A stretch of 64,000 nt of DNA from Stenotrophomonas koreensis (GTDB lineage: Bacteria > Pseudomonadota > Gammaproteobacteria > Xanthomonadales > Xanthomonadaceae), in assembly GCF_001431525.1 (NCBI RefSeq), contig NZ_LDJH01000002.1, forward strand, positions 62,001 through 126,000. The letters run 5' to 3'. Every line of letters starts with the position of its first letter. The first letter of the stretch is position 1. The translations under genes and the position numbers were made by a program. Positions 1 through 7,855 of this stretch are shown in pieces. The notes under the pieces are model-generated. The model was not told where the DNA came from and made no database searches. It saw only the letters and a program-made list of their open reading frames with translations.

Positions 1-1035
1 GGCCATCAGCGTGTGCAGGTTGATCATGTGCAGTGGATGGAGCAAGCCGGCCAAGGCCAGTACCTGCAGCAACGGAACCGCCGGTCCCCATTGCGGGCCG
101 TAGAGCAGGGCAACGATCGGCTCGGCCAAGGCTGCCAGTGCCAGCATTGCCGGAGCGTAGCCGAGCATCATCACCCTGATCGAGAACTGCATGCCACGGC
201 GCAGTAGCTGCTGGTTGTTTTGTGCCCGCGAAAACAGGGGCAGGGCCACGCGTGCGACCAAGCTGTTCATCAGCGAGGCTGGCAACTGCCGGGTGTTCTC
301 TGCGAAAGCGTAGTGCCCCAGCGGCACCGACCCCAGCCCCTTGCCGATCAGCAGGGTGTACAGGCGGATGTAAACCGTCTCCATCAACTGCGATGCCAGA
401 TGGTAGCCGCCGAAGCTGCCGAGCTTGCGTACGGATGACCAGCGGAATACCCGCGTGGGGCGCCAGGGGTGAAGGCACCAGAGCAGTAGGGTCGTTATTG
501 CGGCCATGCTGACAATCTGTGTGGCAAGGGCCCAGATGCCCGCACCCTGCAATGCCAAGGTGATGGCTATGGCGCCCGATGCGATGGCACCGATCCCTCC
601 GGCAATTGCCTGGGTCCGGAAGTCGAGCTTCTTGGTGAGCAGTGCGAAGTGGATCGAGCCGCAGGCACCGGCCAGCACCGCAACGGCAACGAGAACGGCG
701 AACATCGTCAGCCGAGGTTCGTTGAAGAACATCGCCAGTGCTGGGCCAAGGCAGGCCAGCGCAACTGCGAGCGCGATACCGAGGGCGAGATTGCACCAGA
801 ACACGGTAGACTCATCGGCATGATCGGTGTCCTGGCGCTGGGTAAGGGCAGTCGAGAACCCACCATCGGCCAGCACTCCGGCCAGCGCCACGAAGACCGC
901 GAGCATGGCCGCCACGCCAAAATCGGCCGGGGACAGCAGGCGGGCGAGCACCAGCGTGGCGGCGAACTGGAAGCCTTGGCGGGAAAGGGCATCGCCAGCG
1001 CTCCACAATGACGCACGCAGGGCCTGGCGCTTCAT
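1..1035 (-). CDS. Polysaccharide flippase (Wzx/MATE-like), 3' end outside window
   Basis: The reverse strand is open from an ATG at 1035 to the left edge, giving 345 codons with no stop. The start reads MKRQALRASLWSAGDALSRQ and continues through alternating hydrophobic stretches and short polar loops. This is the pattern of oligosaccharide-lipid flippases of the polysaccharide biosynthesis family (PF01943/PF13440, WzxC-like). Family members normally have 12-14 membrane segments in 420-500 residues, so roughly a quarter is missing. Its role would be to move an undecaprenyl-linked glycan across the inner membrane. It is divergent from the split methyltransferase gene by about 60 bp and lies in a sugar-modification locus, which fits O-antigen or exopolysaccharide export. 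The family is clear; the glycan is unknown. Confidence 0.82.
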   Translation of the reverse strand, partial: MKRQALRASLWSAGDALSRQGFQFAATLVLARLLSPADFGVAAMLAVFVALAGVLADGGFSTALTQRQDTDHADESTVFWCNLALGIALAVALACLGPALAMFFNEPRLTMFAVLVAVAVLAGACGSIHFALLTKKLDFRTQAIAGGIGAIASGAIAITLALQGAGIWALATQIVSMAAITTLLLWCLHPWRPTRVFRWSSVRKLGSFGGYHLASQLMETVYIRLYTLLIGKGLGSVPLGHYAFAENTRQLPASLMNSLVARVALPLFSRAQNNQQLLRRGMQFSIRVMMLGYAPAMLALAALAEPIVALLYGPQWGPAVPLLQVLALAGLLHPLHMINLHTLMA

Positions 1036-1094
1036 CTCAACACCATCCCTTCACGATGACAGATCGTACCCCGAAGACTACAAGTGGAAACCGC

Positions 1095-1925
1095 ATGAAA
1101 CTCGAGCGCATTGTGGAACTGGCGTTGCGCAAGGACGGCTTGCCGGCAGCTGCAGCGGCAGCGGCAGCGATCCTGGGTGGGAAGTGTGTGCGGCGTTATG
1201 CCTTGGGCAAGAATCCGGAAACCCTTGCACTGCATATGCTGGCCCCGTTGGATGGAGTAATCGACGACCACTGTGGCGAAGGGGAGAGCTGGCACGGAAT
1301 TCCCGTATTACGAACGGCTGAAGCCGACAAGGCTGCTGGGGTAGTCAGTTGCTCGACCTCGATCCAGCCGGTGGCCGCAATCGACCACCTGCGGGCTGCG
1401 GGCTTCAAGTATGCCGCAAGCTTTGCCGGCGTTGTGCGGGCTGCGGGCGGAGCACTGCAGTGGCCAGGTTTCGTCAGCTCCCAGCGTGCGGAGCTGGCCG
1501 CGCATTTGCCGGAATGGCAGGCGATCCATGATGGGCTGGCCGATGAGGAATCCCGGCAGACCCTGCGCGATCTGCTTGGTTTCCGTCTCAGCGCCGACCC
1601 GGAGTGCATGCGGGGGTACTCCGTGCGCCTTGCTGAGCAGTACTTCGAGGATTTCATGCATTACACAGGCGAGGTCTTCGTCGATGCCGGTGGTTATGAC
1701 GGCGATACCACCGAAGCGTTCGCGGCACGCTATCCTGACTACCGCAAGGTGTTGTTCTTCGAGCCTTCCGCACGCAACATGGCGGCGGCGCGAGCCAGGC
1801 TGGCGCAACTGCGCGACGTGGAGTTCTTCCCCCTCGGCCTGTCCGATGCGAGGGAACAGCTGCGCTTCAACCCGGCAAGCGGGTCGGCGTCCGCTGTTTC
1901 GGAATCCGGCAGCGAGCAGATGTAA
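1095..1925 (+). pseudogene. FkbM-type methyltransferase, 5' part, interrupted by IS3 element
   Basis: From ATG 1095 (MKLERIVELALRKDG) the frame runs to an accidental stop just inside the insertion sequence. ATG 1056 is an alternative start. Residues near 195-205 carry the SAM-binding motif VFVDAGGYDGDTTEAF, and VLFFEPSARN follows, as in FkbM-family methyltransferases. The FkbM C-terminal motif is missing here but appears after the element at 3149. Joining 1920 to 3147, which removes the element and one CAGA copy, restores one 362-residue frame. The original protein probably O-methylated a sugar of the surface glycan. The N-terminal half has an uninterrupted run of eight alanines near residue 18. 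As it stands the protein lacks the C-terminal quarter and is probably inactive. Confidence 0.85.
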
Positions 1926-1948
1926 TGACCCACCGGTTTCTGCTCAGG
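1921..1948. repeat. Left terminal inverted repeat of the IS3 element
   Basis: This 28-bp end begins TGTAATGACCCACC and finishes CTGCTCAGG. It matches the right end at about 22 of 28 positions with one single-base gap. The TG...CA termini are usual for IS3 elements. Confidence 0.85.
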
Positions 1949-2773
1949 TCATGCGGTTAATGTAGCGGCGTAGGCCGCGTCTGGGGTCATCATCTTCAGC
2001 GCCTGGTGCGGTCTCTGGCGGTTGTAAAACGCAATCCAGTCGCCGATCACGCGCAGAGCGTGCACTTGGCTCTCGAAACGATGCCGGTGCACGCACTGCT
2101 CCTTCAGCGTGCGGATCACGCGTTCCACCATTCCGTTCTGCTGCGGGCAGTGCGGGGTGATGAACTCCTGCTGCAGGCCATAACTGCGTACCAGCCGCGT
2201 GTAGTCGCGGCTGGTAAAGACCAGGCCATTGTCCGAGCGCAGCAGGAAGGGCTCACTCACCCGGCCCAATGTGCCAAAGCGGGTGATCAGCGCCTGCTCC
2301 AGTGCCGCTGAGGCCGTACTGGCCTTGCCGGTGCGCGACAGGTGCCAACCCAGCAGCTGCCGGGTGTGGCAGTCGATTACCAGGGCCAGACTCAACCAGC
2401 CGTCCTTGCCGCCCCAGACACGGCACAGATCGGTTGCCCAGCGCTGGTTCGGCGCTGCGGCCACCGAGGGCAATGCCTGTATCCGTGGACGCCGGCCAAT
2501 GGGACGCTTGCGCACCTGCCAGCCCTTGAGTTGGAAGATTCGCTGCACGGTGTTCTTGTTCATCCCAAGCAACGCGGCCACGGTGCGGTAGCCAAACGAG
2601 GGCTCCTGCTCGATCAGCTGCTTGATCGGCTCGGCAAGCTCCGGGCGAACCCGCGCCGGCTGCTTGGTCTGGTGGTAATACACCGTGCGTCTTGCCACGC
2701 CGAACCACCGGCACAACTTGGTCATCGGCACCACCACGCCTTCTTCCTGCAACCCCTGCTGGATCGAGAGCAT
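1949..2773 (-). CDS. IS3-family transposase OrfB (DDE integrase domain)
   Basis: This 274-residue protein has an N-terminal helix-turn-helix-like segment (residues 20-95: CRWFGVARRTVYYHQTK, then FGYRTVAALLGMNKNTVQRI). An rve/DDE integrase core follows, with WATDLCRVWGG supplying the first Asp, LLRSDNGLVFTS the second, and the glutamate in CPQQNGMVERVIRTLKEQ the third. The end, FYNRQRPHQAL, is typical of IS3 OrfB. It can be made alone from the ATG at 2773, which overlaps the OrfA stop as TGATG, or as an OrfAB fusion by -1 frameshifting at 2812-2806. No truncation is seen, so the element is probably still active. Confidence 0.93.
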   Translation of the reverse strand: MLSIQQGLQEEGVVVPMTKLCRWFGVARRTVYYHQTKQPARVRPELAEPIKQLIEQEPSFGYRTVAALLGMNKNTVQRIFQLKGWQVRKRPIGRRPRIQALPSVAAAPNQRWATDLCRVWGGKDGWLSLALVIDCHTRQLLGWHLSRTGKASTASAALEQALITRFGTLGRVSEPFLLRSDNGLVFTSRDYTRLVRSYGLQQEFITPHCPQQNGMVERVIRTLKEQCVHRHRFESQVHALRVIGDWIAFYNRQRPHQALKMMTPDAAYAATLTA

Positions 2774-3087
2774 CAGCTCTCGTCCTTCCCCAGCAGGGAG
2801 GCCAGCTTTTTTCGGGCGCGGATCTCCAGCATCGCCTCACCGTAGGCCTCCTGCAGCTCCTTGAGCTGGCGCTCGTACTGCTCGCGCACGTCCTCTGGCT
2901 TGGCCCGCAGCGCGTTCTCCATGCCCCGCTTGCCATCCTCGACCCAGCTTTCGATCTCGGCGGGTGTCAGATCGAACTGCCTGCTGGCTGCTGCAACGGT
3001 CGTCTTGCCCTGGATGATTTCAAGGACCAGCGCCGACTTGCGCCGGGCGGTCCAACGCTTGATCTCTTCTTCCATCACTACGCTCAT
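2773..3087 (-). CDS. IS3-family transposase OrfA (DNA-binding)
   Basis: About 104 residues starting MSVVMEEEIKRWTARRK. ATG 3087 is chosen because AAGGAGAC lies just upstream; a longer start at 3114 lacks such a site. The protein has an HTH (VAAASRQFDLTPAEIESWVED) of the type seen with DUF1153-like OrfA proteins, then a leucine/glutamate-rich helix (REQYERQLKELQEAYGEAML) that would act as the multimerisation zipper. It binds the IS ends and, fused to OrfB by frameshifting, forms the active transposase. Confidence 0.88.
   Translation of the reverse strand: MSVVMEEEIKRWTARRKSALVLEIIQGKTTVAAASRQFDLTPAEIESWVEDGKRGMENALRAKPEDVREQYERQLKELQEAYGEAMLEIRARKKLASLLGKDES
2806..2812 (-). other. Programmed -1 ribosomal frameshift site (A AAA AAG)
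   Basis: On the minus strand the OrfA codons read CGA AAA AAG CTG, so the heptamer A AAA AAG is in the correct phase for -1 slippage. The -1 frame is open for 11 codons from here to the OrfB ATG and stays open through OrfB, giving an OrfAB fusion. This signal is known for the IS3 family. No stimulatory hairpin was assessed. Confidence 0.75.
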
Positions 3088-3113
3088 CGGTGTCTCCTTC
3101 GGAGGTTGTAACA

Positions 3114-3142
3114 CCTGAGCAGGAATTCAGTGGGTCGTTACA
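3114..3142. repeat. Right terminal inverted repeat of the IS3 element
   Basis: The reverse complement begins TGTAACGACCCACT and ends CTGCTCAGG, pairing with the left end. The host sequence resumes with the second CAGA copy at 3143. Confidence 0.85.
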
Positions 3143-3409
3143 CAGATCTGCTGCGACACTCTCGATGCGGTGGTGGAAGAGCCCGTTTCCTTCGTCAAAA
3201 TGGATCTGGAGGGCTGGGAAATGCCTGCCCTGCGCGGTGCGGGCGGGCACATAGCCAAGGGCCGGCCGAAGCTGGCGATTGCCGTCTATCACAATGCCGA
3301 AGACCTGCGGCTGGTCTACGAGTTCGTCACCGCCTTCGGCCATGGCTACCGCACCTACCTGAGGCACTACACACAGGGCTGGTCAGAGACCGTGCTGTTC
3401 TTCTGTTGA
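3143..3409 (+). pseudogene. FkbM-type methyltransferase, 3' part after the IS
   Basis: This is the C-terminal quarter of the gene that starts at 1095. In the restored frame it reads ICCDTLDAVVEEPVSFVKMD followed by LEGWEMPAL. That is the hallmark of the FkbM domain (Methyltransf_21), where a (T)LD segment precedes a K-[MI]-D-[IL]-E-G-x-E motif. It ends WSETVLFFC. No ribosome-binding site or start is evident, so it is probably not translated on its own. It converges on the ATP-grasp gene, with 20 bp between the stops. Confidence 0.85.
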
Positions 3410-3429
3410 AGGACGGCCCGGTCGGATGA

Positions 3430-4593
3430 TCAGGCCGGGCTGGCGTAACAGTCGACCACCGTGTACAGCTCACGCCGCAGTGCGCACTGGTAGAGGTCCG
3501 CCAGCGCCTCCGGATTGGGTTCGATGCAGAAGATCACGGCAATCCTGCCAGCCGGGCTGGGATGGAGCCGGTCACCGATCAAGCCAAGTGAAACCCAGCG
3601 CTCGATTGCCAGCGGTCGCCTGAAGCTGACGTGGGCCAGGTTTTGCGCTGTCGGTACGGTGATCGTGTGGCGCAAGACCGGCCGCGACGGTCCCATTGCT
3701 CTGGCGCTGATCTGCTGGCCGAGGAACGGTTGTGCATAGGCCTCGGCATATGGGAATCCCGTGGACAGCTCGATCAACTGGCTGTAGAGGTCGCCCGGGC
3801 AGCGCCGGGTCGCCTCAATCAACCGGACCCCATCCTTGCCGGCGATGAACTGCGTGTGCACCAGACCATCGACTAGGTCGAGCTCGGCGGCGAGTGTTTC
3901 GATGTGCTGCCGCAGGGTCTGCAGGAGGATGGATTCGTCCTGCAATACATGGCTGGTGTCCACCACGAACGGATTCGCTGAGCCGTCTTCCCGCACCATG
4001 AAGTCTTGGATGACCCGTTGCCCGCAGATGAAGGCCGAGTGGCTGTAGAGCTGCCCTTCCACGTATTCCTCGAGCAGGAACTCGCCGCTGGGTGAAATGC
4101 TGCGGGCATGCTCGATGGCCTTGGCCATCTCCGCGCCGGAGGATTCGCGGATCACGGTTATCCCCTTGCCGCTGAAGGCATCGACCGGTTTGACGATCAG
4201 TGGACTGCCCCGCACCGCTTCTGGATCCGTGAACACCTGCGGCACTGGCAGGTCGAGGCGTGCGGCGACCTCGCGAAAGCGGGCCTTGTGGTTGATTGCC
4301 TCCATGGCATGCGGCGCATCGATGCCGGGAAAGCGGTCGCGGCCAGCCGCCACGCACGATGCGTAAGAGCGGTCGGTGCAGCCGGGGACAATGAAGTCAA
4401 AGCCCTGAGCGTCGATCAGCGCGGCTAGAGCGGTGGTGTCCGAGTAGTCCAGCTGCCAGTATCTGGAGGCGGCCTTGGCCAGGCAATCCCGGGGATTGCC
4501 GCCGACCACATGCACCTCGTGGCCGGCGCTCTGCAGCGCCTGGTAGATTGGGGTCGCGGAAAAGTTGGTGTCGACGAGCAGTACCTTCGCCAC
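3430..4593 (-). CDS. ATP-grasp ligase, probable sugar/amino modification
   Basis: A 387-residue protein with an N-terminal Rossmann-like pre-ATP-grasp segment (VAKVLLVDTNFSATPIYQAL) and an ATP-grasp fold. The fold shows SPLIVKPVDAFSGKGITVI (ATP-binding lysine and glycine loop), EFLLEEYVEGQLYSH and a late metal-binding stretch LIEATRRCPGD. ATP-grasp enzymes of this type join a carboxylate to an amine or thiol through an acyl phosphate. The start is taken as GTG 4593, preceded by TGAGGC. The longer ORF start at 4704 would overlap the upstream gene and adds non-conserved residues. It is the last gene of a four-gene minus-strand operon, 10 bp after the oxidoreductase. Acylation of an amino sugar made by the neighbouring aminotransferase would make sense, but the substrate cannot be read from the sequence. 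Confidence 0.8.
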   Translation of the reverse strand: MAKVLLVDTNFSATPIYQALQSAGHEVHVVGGNPRDCLAKAASRYWQLDYSDTTALAALIDAQGFDFIVPGCTDRSYASCVAAGRDRFPGIDAPHAMEAINHKARFREVAARLDLPVPQVFTDPEAVRGSPLIVKPVDAFSGKGITVIRESSGAEMAKAIEHARSISPSGEFLLEEYVEGQLYSHSAFICGQRVIQDFMVREDGSANPFVVDTSHVLQDESILLQTLRQHIETLAAELDLVDGLVHTQFIAGKDGVRLIEATRRCPGDLYSQLIELSTGFPYAEAYAQPFLGQQISARAMGPSRPVLRHTITVPTAQNLAHVSFRRPLAIERWVSLGLIGDRLHPSPAGRIAVIFCIEPNPEALADLYQCALRRELYTVVDCYASPA

Positions 4594-4603
4594 GTCATAT
4601 GCC

Positions 4604-5650
4604 TCAGGTGTAGACGAGAGTATGCGTTGCCGCCGAGCGCGCAATGGCTTCGGTGATTTCCAGGTTCCGGAGACCGTCGGCAGCGGAAACCAGCGGTGTG
4701 GCATTGCCCCGGATCACCTCTACAAAATGCTGCAACTGGCAGGCCAGGGGTTCCTGCCGCTCAATGTCGAGCTGTTCCTCCTCGAAGGGCTCCCACCACG
4801 AGGATTCGACACCCTCGCCGTAGTGCTTCAGGCGGAAGGTGGGTACGGCCAGTGACCCGCGGGTGCCTGCGATGAAGTAGCAGTCTTCGTCGGGATAACT
4901 GGGATAGGCAGGGTTTTCCCGAGAGGTCTGCTCCCAGCTCCGGGCAGCAGCGGCGGTATCCGAGAGCAGGAAGGTGCCGAGTACGCCATTGGCGAACATC
5001 AGGTTGATGGCTACGGTGTCTTCCACCGCATAGCCGCGAACCGCCGAGGAGGCCAGTGCCTGTACGGCAGTGATTTCGCCGCACAGGCTGCGCAGGTTGC
5101 CGACTTCGTGGATCAGGTTGATCAGGATGGGGCCGCCTCCCGGCTGGGTACGCCAGGGGCCGGCGGCAAAGTAGCTGGACGGTTTGTAGAACTGAGCGCT
5201 GCCAATCACCGAGACCAAACGGCCCAGACGCCCTGACTGGATGATCGAACGAGCTTGGGCAAGCACGGGGCTGTAGGTGCGATGGTGTCCCACCAGAACC
5301 TTGGCTCCGCGACGCTCTGCCATATCCGCCAGCATCGTGCCTTCGTGCACCGATGCGGTGATCGGCTTCTCGATCAGGACGGGGATCCCAGCCTCAATGC
5401 AGAGCCTTGCCTGTTCGGCATGGAAGGCATTTGGCGAGGAAATGATCACTCCATCCACTGCCATCCGATCGAGGCAGGTTGCCAGCTCGTGGAATATCGG
5501 AACGCTGTTGTCTAGTGCCAACTGATGGTTCGGGGCATGGTCGGGGGCGACGATGGCGACCAGCTCGCAATCCGGGTTTTCCCTGATCAGGCGGATGTGT
5601 TGTTTGCCGATCAGACCAGGGCCCACTACCGTGAATTTCAGTTTGCTCAT
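4604..5650 (-). CDS. Gfo/Idh/MocA-family NAD(P)-dependent oxidoreductase
   Basis: A 348-residue protein starting MSKLKFTVVGPGLIGKQHIR. The GxGxxG-like nucleotide loop lies at residues 9-14, and VLIEKPITASVHEG is the catalytic EKP motif of the family. The C-terminal alpha/beta domain contains GGGPILINLIHEVGNLRSLCG, where a conserved histidine sits. These enzymes oxidise or reduce sugar or inositol hydroxyls. The ATG at 5650 overlaps the stop of the aminotransferase gene by ATGA, so the two are translationally coupled. A longer start at 5686 is disfavoured for the same reason. The pairing resembles WbpB/WbpE-type routes to amino sugars (oxidation to a keto sugar, then amination); this is inference. 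Confidence 0.87.
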   Translation of the reverse strand: MSKLKFTVVGPGLIGKQHIRLIRENPDCELVAIVAPDHAPNHQLALDNSVPIFHELATCLDRMAVDGVIISSPNAFHAEQARLCIEAGIPVLIEKPITASVHEGTMLADMAERRGAKVLVGHHRTYSPVLAQARSIIQSGRLGRLVSVIGSAQFYKPSSYFAAGPWRTQPGGGPILINLIHEVGNLRSLCGEITAVQALASSAVRGYAVEDTVAINLMFANGVLGTFLLSDTAAAARSWEQTSRENPAYPSYPDEDCYFIAGTRGSLAVPTFRLKHYGEGVESSWWEPFEEEQLDIERQEPLACQLQHFVEVIRGNATPLVSAADGLRNLEITEAIARSAATHTLVYT

Positions 5651-6849
5651 GCCGGTACCTGCATGGTACTGCTGCTGGATGCGCAAGGCTTGCCTGCCAG
5701 AATGCGCAGCAGATCGGCGATCACGTCGATGGCGTCTTCGCCCAGTCCACTGGGAAGCACGACAAGCCGCTCGGCAGCTGCCTCGGTATTCGGCAACAAC
5801 AGACCAGCATGAGGAAACAGGTCGCGATAGGGTTGCATTCGATGGCAGCCGGGCCAGAAGTACCGACGTGCCAGCACATTCTCGGCATGCAGTGCGTCGA
5901 TGGTGTCGTCGCGGGATGTCGGGAAGGTGTCATCGATTTCCAGCACCACGTAGTGATGGCTGTTGTGCTCGGTAGGGTCGTATTCGAGAAGGGTGACGCC
6001 GGGTATGCCATCAAGCGCATGCCGGTAAGCGGCATGGGTGCGGCGGTTGGCCTCGAAAATGGCTTCCAGTGACTCCAGATTGCTCAGCCCCATGGCCGCG
6101 CAGACCTCGATCATCTTGCCATTGGTGCCGGGGTGGACGACGTTGTCATAGCCCTTGAAGCCAAAGTTGCGCATCAGCCGCATGGCTTCGGCCAGTTCAT
6201 CGTCGTTGGTGGTGACCGCACCGCCTTCCATGGTGTTGAAGGCCTTGGTGGCGTGGAAGCTGAAGACCTCGCAGGCGCCGAAGTTGCCGATGCTGCGTCC
6301 CTGGTGGGTGCTGCCGAAAGCGTGGGCGGCGTCGAACATCAGCTTGAGCCCGTGTTCGTCGGCGATGGCCTGCAGCTCGTTGACGGGGGCTGCGCGGCCC
6401 CACAGGTGGACGCCGATGATCCCGCTGGTGCGAGGGGTGATCATGCGCCGTACTGCAGCCGGGTCCAGGTTGTGGGTGTCCGGGTCGATGTCGGCGAACA
6501 CCGGCGTGATGCCCTGCCAATAGAGTGCATGGGCGGTGGCAACGAAGGTCCAGGAGGGCACGATGACCTCGCCGCTCAGCCCCAGCGCACGAATGGCGAT
6601 TTCCAGCGCGATGGTGCCGTTGCACATCGCGATGCAGTGCCTGACGTCGAGCTGCTTGGCGATCCGGCGCTCGAACTCCTGCACCATCGGCCCGTTGTTG
6701 GTGAGCCATTGGTTGTCCAGGACGGTTTCGACCCGGTCGAGGAAGCCCTGCCGGTTGCAGATGTTCGGGCGGCCGACGTGCAGGGGAGCGTCGAAGGCCG
6801 GCGCGGCGCCATTGATTGCCAGGTCCTGCGGGCTGCGGATGGTCTTCAT
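5647..6849 (-). CDS. DegT/DnrJ/EryC1/StrS-family sugar aminotransferase
   Basis: A 400-residue PLP enzyme. Key features are NGTIALEIAIRALGL (phosphate-binding region, residues 78-92), FDAAHAFG with Asp173, and SFHATKAFNTMEGG with the PLP lysine near Lys202. The family transfers an amino group, usually from glutamate, to a keto-sugar nucleotide, giving amino-deoxy sugars for O-antigens, capsules or glycosylated proteins. The gene starts 5 bp after the glycosyltransferase stop and overlaps the oxidoreductase start by 4 bp, so it is the second gene of the operon. Length is normal for the family (370-400). The exact sugar is unknown. Confidence 0.9.
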   Translation of the reverse strand: MKTIRSPQDLAINGAAPAFDAPLHVGRPNICNRQGFLDRVETVLDNQWLTNNGPMVQEFERRIAKQLDVRHCIAMCNGTIALEIAIRALGLSGEVIVPSWTFVATAHALYWQGITPVFADIDPDTHNLDPAAVRRMITPRTSGIIGVHLWGRAAPVNELQAIADEHGLKLMFDAAHAFGSTHQGRSIGNFGACEVFSFHATKAFNTMEGGAVTTNDDELAEAMRLMRNFGFKGYDNVVHPGTNGKMIEVCAAMGLSNLESLEAIFEANRRTHAAYRHALDGIPGVTLLEYDPTEHNSHHYVVLEIDDTFPTSRDDTIDALHAENVLARRYFWPGCHRMQPYRDLFPHAGLLLPNTEAAAERLVVLPSGLGEDAIDVIADLLRILAGKPCASSSSTMQVPA

Positions 6850-6854
6850 GGGGT

Positions 6855-7742
6855 TCAGGAGTCACGCCGATACGTCAAATTGGTGATCTGCTCGGAAATC
6901 AGCCCGATCAGAAAAATGATTACTGCCGCGCTGAACAGCAGGGTGCTCATGTTGGTGAGCCGATGCTGGGTGGCAAAGGTGTAGCCGTAATAGCCCAGAC
7001 CGGTGAGGAAAAACAGGGCGGCGACCGGGGCAAACAGTTTCATCGGCGCATACAGGGTGGCGATCTTGAAAATGATCAGCAAAAAGCGCAGGCCGTCCTT
7101 GAGCGGGCGGATGTGGCTGCCGTTGCCGACCCGCTTGGCCACCGGGATGGGTACATAGGCCACCGGGTAGGCGCTGCGGAAAAACGCCATGGTGCTGGTG
7201 GTGGGGTAGCTGAAACCGTTGGGCAGCAGGTGCAGGAATTCCCGGAAGCGCTCGGCACGCACGGCGCGGAAGCCGGAGGTCAGGTCGTCGATGCGGTGGC
7301 CGGTCATGTGGCTGGCCAGCCGGTTGTAGAAGGCATTGGCCAGGCCGCGGTGGAAGTTGGCCTGGCCGCTGGCATCGCGTGCGCCCACGACCATGTCGTA
7401 GCCCTGGTCCAGCTTGTCCAGCAGCGCCTGGATATGCGCGGCGTTGTGCTGGCCGTCGGCATCCATGAACACCAGCACCTGGCCGCTGGCCGCCCGCGCG
7501 CCGCGTTTGATGGCCGCACCGTTGCCCATCGAATACGGGTTGCTGATCACCGTGGCGCCATGGTCGTGGGCGATCTGCGCGGTGGCGTCGGTTGAACCAT
7601 CGTTGACGACGATGATCTGCGCCTGCGGATAGGCGCTGCGCAGCCCGGGCAGGGTGCGCTGCAGGCCCTCGGCCTCGTTCTTGGCCGGCAGGATGATGCT
7701 CAGGTGGTGCACGCTGGTTACCTTCAAATTCCCCGCCGCCAT
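6855..7742 (-). CDS. Family 2 glycosyltransferase (DPM1/undecaprenyl-type)
   Basis: A 295-residue protein with a GT-A domain: LSIILPAKNEAEGL at residues 14-27, VVNDGSTD at 45-52 (UDP/GDP-sugar binding) and VFMDADGQH at 91-99 (DxD-type metal site). Two C-terminal membrane helices follow (FAPVAALFFLTGLGYYGYTF and LLFSAAVIIFLIGLISEQI). Such proteins usually transfer a sugar to a polyprenyl phosphate at the inner membrane. It is the first gene of the minus-strand sugar operon and diverges from pilB across 113 bp. An alternative GTG start at 7712 has a good AAGG site; the ATG at 7742 is kept as the longer form. Confidence 0.87.
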   Translation of the reverse strand: MAAGNLKVTSVHHLSIILPAKNEAEGLQRTLPGLRSAYPQAQIIVVNDGSTDATAQIAHDHGATVISNPYSMGNGAAIKRGARAASGQVLVFMDADGQHNAAHIQALLDKLDQGYDMVVGARDASGQANFHRGLANAFYNRLASHMTGHRIDDLTSGFRAVRAERFREFLHLLPNGFSYPTTSTMAFFRSAYPVAYVPIPVAKRVGNGSHIRPLKDGLRFLLIIFKIATLYAPMKLFAPVAALFFLTGLGYYGYTFATQHRLTNMSTLLFSAAVIIFLIGLISEQITNLTYRRDS

Positions 7743-7855
7743 GTTACCTGCGCCGGGCCGGCCGTGGGCGTGCGCGCGGTCGCCAAAGCAGGCTTTGGGG
7801 CTGCCAGCACGGGCCGCTTGCGGTAACCTGTGCGTCTTGCGGGGGAGTTGCAGCG

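Larger units (their letters stand above)
1921..3142 (-). mobile_element. IS3-family insertion sequence, 1222 bp, intact
   Basis: The element is bounded by imperfect inverted repeats beginning TGTAATGACCCACC on the left and TGTAACGACCCACT on the right (reverse complement). It is flanked by a direct repeat CAGA at 1917-1920 and 3143-3146. It carries two overlapping reading frames on the minus strand with a canonical A AAA AAG slippery heptamer between them, the IS3-family layout. The sharp ends and clean 4-bp target duplication indicate a simple transposition. The uncorrupted host frame on both sides suggests it was recent. Confidence 0.93.

Noticed and set aside
1139-1170. Alanine-coding repeat near the start of the FkbM gene as a phase-variable tract
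   Set aside because: The GCN codons are mixed and a change in copy number would not shift the frame.
7743-7855. Possible sigma-54 promoter for pilB (GCACG and CTTGC)
   Set aside because: The spacing between the -24 and -12 parts is two bases too long and the conserved GG of the -24 element is missing.
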